33,314 nucleotides of DNA from Chloroflexota bacterium (GTDB lineage: Bacteria > Chloroflexota > Anaerolineae > 4572-78): assembly GCA_011192195.1 (NCBI GenBank), contig DUEH01000007.1, forward strand, positions 1 to 33,314, in the 5' to 3' direction. Below, piece by piece: positions 1 to 7,012 of this stretch (the stretch's first letter is position 1; every line of letters starts with the position of its first letter). The position numbers and the translations under genes were made by a program. The notes beneath the pieces are model-generated. The model was given only the letters and a program-made list of their open reading frames with translations. It did not search any database and had not been told where the DNA came from.

Positions 1-894
1 ATAGCTCCTGCTATTTTTATTTTACCGGCTGTTGCCGTTCTGTTTGTTGGCTTGATTATCCCGGTAGCCAATGCTCTTTATCTCAGTTTCTTTGATTGGG
101 ACCTGGGAACCCCGTGGGAATCAGCCAAATTTCTGGGGCTGGACAACTTTCAACGGATGCTGACCGATGAAGGCGTGCGGTCATCAATCTGGGTCACGCT
201 TCGTTACACCTTTTGGACAACGACCCTGGAGATGATACTGGGGATTGCATTGGCGCTGGCGCTCGAGAAGCCAATCAAGGGCGCAGCAATTTTTCGCACC
301 GTGTTCATTCTGCCGCTGATGGTTTCGCCCATTGTTGTGGGTCTAATCTGGAAATATATGCTCGATGCCCGCACCGGTGTCATCAATCACTATGTTGAAG
401 CTATCGGCGAAGCGATTCCATTCTTGCAGAATTTGGGATTTGTTCGTCAAGCCTACCTGGGTGATCCAAACCTGGCCTTGCCCGCCCTGATCATCACAGA
501 TATCTGGCAGTGGACGCCGTTCATCTTCATTATCATCCTGGCCGGCCTCCAGGCCTTGCCCGAAGAAGTTATGGAGGCTTCCTTAATCGACGGCGCTAAT
601 TGGTGGCAGATGACATTGCGCATCAAGTTACCTATGATTTTGCCCCTGATTATCGTAACGCTTCTGATGCGTATCGTTGATGTGTTCCGCGCTCTGGAAG
701 TCATCTTCATTATGACCTTTGGCGGCCCGGGACGAACCACAGAGGTGCTGTCGTTAAAAATTTACCGTACGGCATTTACCGCCCAGGACCTTGGTTACGC
801 ATCGGTCATTTCAGTAATCTTGATTGCGATCACCTTTGTGTTGAGTATAGGTATTCTGCTTTACAACAATCCCGTCAAGGCGCAGGAGGGCTAA
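1..894 (+). CDS. Carbohydrate ABC transporter permease (MalF-like), 5'-truncated by window edge
   Basis: Frame 1 is open from base 1 (IAPAIFILPAVAVLFVGLIIP...), so the listed start at 52 is internal. Multi-TM protein with the EEVMEASLIDGANWWQMTLRIKLPM EAA-loop motif. Confidence 0.9.
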   Translation: MAPAIFILPAVAVLFVGLIIPVANALYLSFFDWDLGTPWESAKFLGLDNFQRMLTDEGVRSSIWVTLRYTFWTTTLEMILGIALALALEKPIKGAAIFRTVFILPLMVSPIVVGLIWKYMLDARTGVINHYVEAIGEAIPFLQNLGFVRQAYLGDPNLALPALIITDIWQWTPFIFIIILAGLQALPEEVMEASLIDGANWWQMTLRIKLPMILPLIIVTLLMRIVDVFRALEVIFIMTFGGPGRTTEVLSLKIYRTAFTAQDLGYASVISVILIAITFVLSIGILLYNNPVKAQEG

Positions 895-898
895 ACCG

Positions 899-1906
899 AT
901 GCAATCGACAACTCTGAACAAATCAACTGCAACCAAAAAAAGTTCATCAGGATTCCGGATCAAGTGGTCGCAGGTTACTCATTATGCGCTGTTGATTATC
1001 CTGGCATTAATCATTATTGGTCCGCTGTATTTGATGGTGCTGACCTCATTCAAACAGCAGGTTGTGATTATGTCGCGCGAGCCGGTCTGGTTTTTTGTGC
1101 CTACCGTACACAACTACCAGCAGATTATTCAGGAAGAGAATTTTCTGCGTCACCTGCTTAGTTCATTCACCGTAGGGCTGCTTTCAACCGCCCTCACGCT
1201 CTTTGTTTCAGGATGGGCCGCCTACGCCATTGCCCGAATGAAGTTTCCGGGCCGGGGGTTAATGGCTAACACAACATTGGTTGTCCGCATGGTGCCTCCT
1301 GCCGTGTTAACCGTTCCCATTGTCGCAATGTGGGGAGCCTGGGAAATCAGTCTGTCCACGGGCGGTTCTATTTTTTCCGGCCTAAACAATGCCTATCTTG
1401 CCTGGATCAATTCCACCGCGCTATGTACCTCAAATTCACCCTGGTTAGAAGCGGTTTGCCCCCTGTTAAATGACGGTCTGGCCGATGGCCGGCTGGGCTT
1501 GATCTTGTTTTACTCCGCGCTCAATCTGCCGTTCACCGTCTGGCTGTTGATCGGGTTCATCCAGCAGATTCCGATTGATCTTGAAGAAGCCGCTATTGTT
1601 GATGGGGCAACCCCGTTTCAGGTATTCAACAAAGTACTCTTCCCCCTGTTGAAAAGCGGCTATGCTGTGGCCGCAATCTTCACCTTTCGCATTGCCTGGA
1701 ATGAATTTCTGCTTGCCTTGATCCTCACCGGACGCACCTCTTACACCTTGCCGGTGAAAACAACCCTGTTCATTCGGGAATCTGGCGTGCAATGGGGCCT
1801 AATTATGGCAATGGGCACCCTGATTCTCATCCCGCCGTTATTGCTCACATTCTTCTCCGCCCGCCAGATAATTCAAGGTATGACCGCCGGAGCCGTGAAA
1901 GGATAA
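899..1906 (+). CDS. Carbohydrate ABC transporter permease (MalG-like)
   Basis: 335 aa, multi-TM, EAA loop 'DLEEAAIVDGATPFQVFNKVLFPLLKSG'; starts 4 nt after the upstream permease. Confidence 0.9.
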   Translation: MQSTTLNKSTATKKSSSGFRIKWSQVTHYALLIILALIIIGPLYLMVLTSFKQQVVIMSREPVWFFVPTVHNYQQIIQEENFLRHLLSSFTVGLLSTALTLFVSGWAAYAIARMKFPGRGLMANTTLVVRMVPPAVLTVPIVAMWGAWEISLSTGGSIFSGLNNAYLAWINSTALCTSNSPWLEAVCPLLNDGLADGRLGLILFYSALNLPFTVWLLIGFIQQIPIDLEEAAIVDGATPFQVFNKVLFPLLKSGYAVAAIFTFRIAWNEFLLALILTGRTSYTLPVKTTLFIRESGVQWGLIMAMGTLILIPPLLLTFFSARQIIQGMTAGAVKG

Positions 1907-1911
1907 ATACA

Positions 1912-2604
1912 ATGAACAAACCTTTACTCCAAATAGCCCTGGATACCTACGACCTCCCCTCTGCATTGGGGCCTTTGCAAAGAGCGCACCAGCAGATTGA
2001 CGTGATTGAAGTAGGCACGATCCTCTGTCTATCTGAAGGGATGCACGCCGTGCGGGCCATCCGCAGTCTGTATCCCGACAAAATTGTGCTGGCCGATGTG
2101 CGCATCGCCGAAGCCGGCAGCATCATCTCTAAAATGGCCTTTGAGGCCGGGGCTGATTGGGTCAGCGTGGTCAGCGGGGCCGCCCCCAGTTCCTTTGAAG
2201 TTGTCCTGGCCGAAGCTCAAGCCCGTCAAAAGGATATGCAGATTGAATTGAGCGACGGCTGGACCTGGGAAATGGCGCAACGCTGGTCAGATATGGGCGT
2301 ACAGCAGGTGATTTTCAAACGCAGCCGCGACCTTGAAGCGCAGGGCCAACTCAGTTGGGGCCAACAAGACTTTGACCAGATTCACCGCCTGGCCGAAATG
2401 GGCTTCAAAGTTACCGTCACCGGCGGCGTGAAACCGGCGGATATCCCTCTTTTTGCCGGAACGCCGGTCTACATCTTCATCGCCGGACGAGCCATTGTCA
2501 AAGCCGATGACCCGGCGGCTGCGGCCAAAGAATTTCAAGACGTCATTTCCCAAACCTTTGGCGCAGCGCCCGCCAGCCCGCCAGGGATTGAAACCCCAGG
2601 CTAA
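1912..2604 (+). CDS. ulaD: 3-keto-L-gulonate-6-phosphate decarboxylase / hexulose-6-phosphate synthase family (UlaD-like)
   Basis: 'PLLQIALDTYDLPSALGPLQ...IDVIEVGTILCLSEGMHAVRAIRSLYPDKIVLADVRIAEAG...VTGGVKPADIPLFAGTPVYIFIAGRAI'. The natural start MNKPLL is at 1912; the ORF-track start at 1792 is inside the permease. Confidence 0.85.
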   Translation: MNKPLLQIALDTYDLPSALGPLQRAHQQIDVIEVGTILCLSEGMHAVRAIRSLYPDKIVLADVRIAEAGSIISKMAFEAGADWVSVVSGAAPSSFEVVLAEAQARQKDMQIELSDGWTWEMAQRWSDMGVQQVIFKRSRDLEAQGQLSWGQQDFDQIHRLAEMGFKVTVTGGVKPADIPLFAGTPVYIFIAGRAIVKADDPAAAAKEFQDVISQTFGAAPASPPGIETPG

Positions 2605-2611
2605 TGGTCTA

Positions 2612-2629
2612 AGTCGGCTCAAGCCGACT
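2612..2629. repeat. Palindrome AGTCGGCT-CA-AGCCGACT
   Basis: Perfect 8-bp arms with a 2-nt loop, immediately after the ulaD-like stop codon. Confidence 0.7.
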
Positions 2630-2756
2630 AAACAATCTCAAAAATTAGTGCGCTTTGGCGTACTTGAGTTATTAGCCCTGAGCTTCAGCTCGAGGCGGAC
2701 TCGGGGCGGACACCGCAAGTTGAGCAATTACAATCTTAAATCACAGAGTGTGCTTT

Positions 2757-3611
2757 ATGACCAAACAACTCCCCATTGGCATTTACGAAAAAGCCCTCCC
2801 CTTCAACGTAGACTGGTTTGAGCGATTATCCAAGGCAAAAGAAGCGGGCTTTGATTTTGTCGAAATTTCAATCGATGAAAGCGACGAGCGTCTGAGCCGT
2901 CTCGACTGGTCTGCCAAAGAACGGGCCAACCTGCGAGCCGCCATCGCTGAAACCGGTGTGCCGCTGACCACTATGTGCCTCAGCGGTCATCGCAAATACC
3001 CCCTCGGCAGCGCAGATACCGCCATTCGCCAACGCGCCTACGACATTATGCAAAGAGCGGTTGACTTTGCCGTGGATGTCGGGGTGCGGGTGATCCAATT
3101 GGCCGGCTACTACGTTTACTACGAACCCCACACCGCCGACTCTCTGCCCCGCTACCAGGAAGGGCTGGCCCAGGGGCTTGAATGGGCCAGCCAGGCCGGC
3201 GTGATGCTGGCTATGGAAAATGTTGACGGCAACGATGTCGATTCCGTAACGCAGGCAATGTACTTTGTGGACGCCTTCAACTCCCCCTGGTTCCAGGTTT
3301 ACCCGGATATCGGCAACCTGTCGGAACACAGCCTGGACGTTTGCGCCGAACTTGAACTGGCGCGCGGGCATATGGTCGGCGTCCACGTCAAAGACACCGT
3401 TCCCGGCGAACCCAGGCGCGTACCATTCGGCCAGGGCACAGTTCCTTTTGTCGAAGCCTTCAAAAAACTGGCCGAAATGAACTTCACCGGCCCCGTTTTG
3501 CTGGAGATGTGGAACGACGACTCACCCGACTCAATGCGCATTATTCAGGAGTCTCGTGAGTGGGTGATGACCAAAATGCGTGAAGGCGGATTAATCTCCG
3601 AGGAGAAATAA
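2757..3611 (+). CDS. ulaE: L-ribulose/L-xylulose-5-phosphate 3-epimerase family (UlaE-like)
   Basis: 'GIYEKALPFNVDWFERLSKAKEAGFDFVEISIDESDERLSRLDWS' and TIM-barrel motifs 'MENVDGNDVDS', 'HVKDTVPGEPRRVPFGQGTVPF'; ATG at 2757. Confidence 0.9.
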   Translation: MTKQLPIGIYEKALPFNVDWFERLSKAKEAGFDFVEISIDESDERLSRLDWSAKERANLRAAIAETGVPLTTMCLSGHRKYPLGSADTAIRQRAYDIMQRAVDFAVDVGVRVIQLAGYYVYYEPHTADSLPRYQEGLAQGLEWASQAGVMLAMENVDGNDVDSVTQAMYFVDAFNSPWFQVYPDIGNLSEHSLDVCAELELARGHMVGVHVKDTVPGEPRRVPFGQGTVPFVEAFKKLAEMNFTGPVLLEMWNDDSPDSMRIIQESREWVMTKMREGGLISEEK

Positions 3612-3615
3612 ACCT

Positions 3616-4296
3616 ATGATGCTAGAAGAATTGCGAAAAGAAGTATGGCAGGCTAATATGGCGCTTCCCGAACACGGATTGGTCACCTGGACCAGCGGTA
3701 ACGTGAGCGGGCGAGACCCTGAAACCGGGTTGGTGGTCATTAAACCCAGCGGCGTGATGTTCAATGAACTTACGCCTGAAAATATGGTTGTTGTGGATGC
3801 CGAAGGTATGGTGGTCGAGGGAGACCTCGGCCCCTCATCTGATACCGCATCACACCTTTACATCTACAACCATCGCCCCGATGTGATGGGCGTTGTTCAC
3901 ACCCATTCAAATTATGCCACCGCCTTTGCCGCTGTTGGCAAATCTATCCCTGTTTACCTGACCGCTATTGCCGACGAATTTGGCGCAACTATCCCCTGCG
4001 GCGGCTATGCCGGTATCGGCGGCGAGGAAATTGGCGAGGAGATAATGCGCTCGATTGGCAATTCTCCGGCTATACTTATGAAGCAGCATGGCGTATTTAC
4101 CATTGGCAAGTCGGTTAAAAAAGCCTTGCAAGCAGCAGTTATGGTTGAGGATATTGCCAAAACCGTGTGGATGGCTATGCAAATTGGCGAGCCGGAAGAA
4201 CTTCCCGTTGAAGAGATTGACGCCAACTACGACCGCTACCAGCATCGATACGGCACGTTTGAAGCCAGCACGGGTATTTCAACCAAAGAAGGTTGA
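3616..4296 (+). CDS. ulaF: L-ribulose-5-phosphate 4-epimerase (AraD/UlaF-like)
   Basis: 'MLEELRKEVWQANMALPEHGLVTWTSGNVSGRDPETGLVVIKPSGV...VVHTHSNYATAFA' class II aldolase/epimerase motifs. Confidence 0.93.
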   Translation: MMLEELRKEVWQANMALPEHGLVTWTSGNVSGRDPETGLVVIKPSGVMFNELTPENMVVVDAEGMVVEGDLGPSSDTASHLYIYNHRPDVMGVVHTHSNYATAFAAVGKSIPVYLTAIADEFGATIPCGGYAGIGGEEIGEEIMRSIGNSPAILMKQHGVFTIGKSVKKALQAAVMVEDIAKTVWMAMQIGEPEELPVEEIDANYDRYQHRYGTFEASTGISTKEG

Positions 4297-4395
4297 ACTG
4301 CCTGAGAAATTAGAATTTAGAGGCCGTCTGGCATATTACATTTTTCTAATTTCTTGTTTCTAATTCCGGTTAATCCGGTCATTGGAGAATAAACA

Positions 4396-5355
4396 TTGCC
4401 TCGTTTTGATGTAACCACCATAGGTGAAGGACAATTACGTTATTGCGTCCCCGCCGGAAAACGTATGGAGCAGGTAAACCGGTTTGACGTGTTTGTTTCC
4501 GGCACCGAGGCCAATGTCAGCGGCCTGCTCTCGCGCCTGGGCTGGAATTGCGGCTGGATCAGCAGTTTGCCCAACAACCCGCTGGGTCGCCGTATTCGCA
4601 ACGAGTACCGGCTGGCTCAACTGGATTTGTCGGCGGTGGTCTGGACAGAGACGGGGCGGGTGGCCATCTATTACGTGGAATACGCCGTCCCGCCCCGGGC
4701 CACCACCGTATTTTACGACCGCAAAGATACCAGCTTCACCAAACTTACCACCGAACAAATTGATTGGGATTATCTGCTTGATACTCGATTGCTCCATTTG
4801 TCAGGGCTAACCGTGCCACTTTCAAAATCGCTTCAAGAAATTGTTATTGAAGCGGCCCGGCGGGCTAAAGCCAAAGGCGTGCCGGTTAGCTTTGATATGA
4901 ACTATCGCAGTCGCCTGTGGACGCCGCAGGAGGCCGCCGAAGCGGTCAAGCCCATCTTCAAAACGGTTGACTTACTTTTCTGCGGTCGAGGCGACGCCCA
5001 GCGGATGTTTGGCTTTGACGGTACTCCTGAAGAAATTGTGACCCAACTGAGCCAACTAACCGGAGCTAAATACATCATCACCTCGCTATCCGGCGAAGGC
5101 ATCATTGGCTGGGACCGGCAAAATTTTTACCGCCAACCCGCCAGAGAAGTGGGCATTGTGGACCGCATCGGCGCCGGCGATGCGATGGTGAGCGGCGTAC
5201 TGCACGGCTGGCTGCAAGGAGATTTTGCCAAAGGTCTGCGCTACGGAGTCTTAACCGCGGCCCTGGCCCTCAGTCAATGGGGCGACCAGTTGATAACCAG
5301 AGCCGCCGAAGTTGAAGCCCTGTTGACCAGCGACACTGTCGATATTTCGCGTTGA
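4396..5355 (+). CDS. PfkB-family carbohydrate kinase (KDG-kinase-like)
   Basis: 'GTEANVSGLLSRLGWNCGWISSLPNNPLGRRI' and the C-terminal PfkB signature 'VGIVDRIGAGDAMVSGVLHGWL'; TTG start at 4396. Confidence 0.85.
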   Translation: MPRFDVTTIGEGQLRYCVPAGKRMEQVNRFDVFVSGTEANVSGLLSRLGWNCGWISSLPNNPLGRRIRNEYRLAQLDLSAVVWTETGRVAIYYVEYAVPPRATTVFYDRKDTSFTKLTTEQIDWDYLLDTRLLHLSGLTVPLSKSLQEIVIEAARRAKAKGVPVSFDMNYRSRLWTPQEAAEAVKPIFKTVDLLFCGRGDAQRMFGFDGTPEEIVTQLSQLTGAKYIITSLSGEGIIGWDRQNFYRQPAREVGIVDRIGAGDAMVSGVLHGWLQGDFAKGLRYGVLTAALALSQWGDQLITRAAEVEALLTSDTVDISR

Positions 5356-5362
5356 ATCATAT

Positions 5363-5656
5363 TCAAAGCCCCGCCATAAACTGGAAAACTGTATCCGTAT
5401 GGCCGGGAAGTTCTTCATGCCCATAGTCGGGATAGAACGCCAATGATTTTGAGGTCTTGATCTTGTTTTAGGCACTTGTTGTAGGCAGCAAACTGCGTTG
5501 AAGGCGGGCAAATCTCATCCATCAGACCCACGCCCATCAAAATCTCAGCGCGAATTCGCGGAGTTAAATACTGCACGTCAATGTAGCCCAGTTTGGTGAA
5601 GATAGCTTCTTCTCTCTCGTGGCGGGGGTCAAAACGGCGGAAAAGGGTTGCGAGAT
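5363..5656 (-). pseudogene. Acetyl xylan esterase / cephalosporin-C deacetylase C-terminal remnant
   Basis: Minus strand reads [55 protein letters not shown], then a frameshift to [24 protein letters not shown]. No complete ORF. Confidence 0.75.
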
Positions 5657-5672
5657 TGTACTTAGGAATGAG

Positions 5673-5757
5673 AATTTGGTAATGGTTAAGTTGTAAGTGA
5701 TGATTGCGGAATTCAAAACTGTAGTTTTGGACTCCATCACTTACTTTTTTACCACTA
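5673..5757. repeat. Imperfect palindromic element (GTAAGTGATG / CATCACTTAC arms)
   Basis: Perfect 10-bp inverted arms 5693-5702 / 5735-5744, inner AAAACT-GT-AGTTTT hairpin, weaker outer complementarity. Confidence 0.6.
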
Positions 5758-5768
5758 CCGAGAATTTA

Positions 5769-5873
5769 ATAACTTACCCAATCCGCCGGGAGATTGGAGA
5801 TTAGAGATTGGAGATTGCAGGCTAATAATCTCTTTATCTCCCAATCTCCAATCTCCAAATGGGTAAGTTATTT
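5769..5873. repeat. GGAGATT heptamer-repeat hairpin element with 13-bp perfect terminal inverted repeats
   Basis: AATAACTTACCCA (5769-5781) and TGGGTAAGTTATT (5861-5873) flank (GGAGATT)n and inverted (AATCTCC)n arms. Confidence 0.85.
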
Positions 5874-6261
5874 ACGCACCATTCCTTACGCAGTCAAACT
5901 ATTGCTAACCGATGACAAAGGGCGGCAAGGTCAAGTCGGCCACAAAATTAAAATTTCCGGCGCGGCAGAGCCAGAACAGCCGCCCGTAGCCGTTATCACT
6001 GCCCCGGGGCAGGCGGCGGTAGGGGAAGAGGTTATTTTTGACGCCAGCGCCTCTCACGGAGAGAGCGCCCTTGTCAACTATCGCTGGAACTTTGGCGACG
6101 GCAATACCGCTGACGCCATCAGCGTGACCAAAAGCTATAACGCTGCCGGTATCTACAACGTAACCTTGACCGTAGTTGACGACAGAGGGCTGGAAAGCGA
6201 TAGCGTCTCCGTTCAGGTAGAGATCATTGCTGAATCAACGCCGATGCCGGCAGGGGGATAA
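5794..6261 (+). pseudogene. 5'-truncated PKD-domain protein fragment
   Basis: 'PPVAVITAPGQAAVGEEVIFDASASHGESALVNYRWNFGDGNTADAISVTKSYNAAGIYNVTLTVVDDRGLESDSVSVQVEI' is a PKD domain. The upstream 'PYAVKLLLTDDKGRQGQ' looks like the end of another PKD repeat, and the apparent start codon lies in the heptamer hairpin. Confidence 0.7.
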
Positions 6262-6425
6262 AGCGTTAACGTGAATGTCAAAGGCAGGCAATTCGGATAA
6301 TTTTCCAAAAATAGCAAAGCCTTGTAAAATCCAGGGTACTCAGTTAGCTCCCTTGTTTCCAAACTAAGCTTGGGAATGAGGTGGGCCTTGGATAACGATA
6401 ATAACGCTATTTGGAGGATTTTTAT

Positions 6426-6731
6426 ATGAAACGACAGAATGAACAAGCCGCTGTTTTTTTGCTTGGCGCGGCCATTGGCTTGATATTAGCGTTACTTTTT
6501 GCCCCGCAAAGCGGCGAAGATACCAGACAATTGATCAAAGACCGCAGCAGTGAGCTAAAAGACAAAGCCATTGCCGATAAAGACCATTTTACGCAGCGTA
6601 TTCAAAGCGCTACCGATGAATGGATCACCCAATTACGCGCCGTCACCGATGATCTGGTAGCGCAAGGCCGCCTCAACGCCGATGACGCTCGCGCGCAGAT
6701 AAACGGGCTGATAGCTAAAATGCGGAGTTGA
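6426..6731 (+). CDS. YtxH domain-containing protein
   Basis: 'AVFLLGAAIGLILALLFAPQSGEDTRQLIKDRSSELKDKA'; GGAGG Shine-Dalgarno before the ATG at 6426. Confidence 0.85.
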   Translation: MKRQNEQAAVFLLGAAIGLILALLFAPQSGEDTRQLIKDRSSELKDKAIADKDHFTQRIQSATDEWITQLRAVTDDLVAQGRLNADDARAQINGLIAKMRS

Positions 6732-6783
6732 GTTGCAGAAGTAATATCAGGCAAACCCTAATCTTTTGTTGCACCCGACTGAA

Positions 6784-6852
6784 CAGAAAAAGCCTCAACT
6801 TCCTCGTTCCCGAACAGAGTTTGGGAACGAGGAAGCTGAGGCTTTTCTTCTG
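6784..6852. terminator. Strong bidirectional hairpin terminator between convergent genes
   Basis: AGAAAAAGCCTCAACTTCCTCGTTCCC ... GGGAACGAGGAAGCTGAGGCTTTTCT is a long near-perfect inverted repeat between the + strand YtxH gene and the - strand UPF0182 gene. Confidence 0.75.
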
Positions 6853-7006
6853 ATTTCGTAACTACTAAGGCTCAGGTGCGACGCACTTAACAAATTGCTT
6901 TTTCTAGCAAATAACTGTCCAATACAGTCAAAATTTGCACTTGAAAACCGTTTCGTGAAGTGCGTTGCACCTGTTTCCGCTTGTGGCTGAGTAGTTACCT
7001 GATTTC
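6850..7006. mobile_element. MITE-like element with 8-bp target-site duplication
   Basis: CTGATTTC direct repeats at 6850-6857 and 6999-7006 flank a 141-bp element with termini GTAACTACT...AGTAGTTAC and inner arms CAGGTGCGACGCACTT / AAGTGCGTTGCACCTG. No ORF inside. Confidence 0.75.
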
Positions 7007-7012
7007 TTTCTT

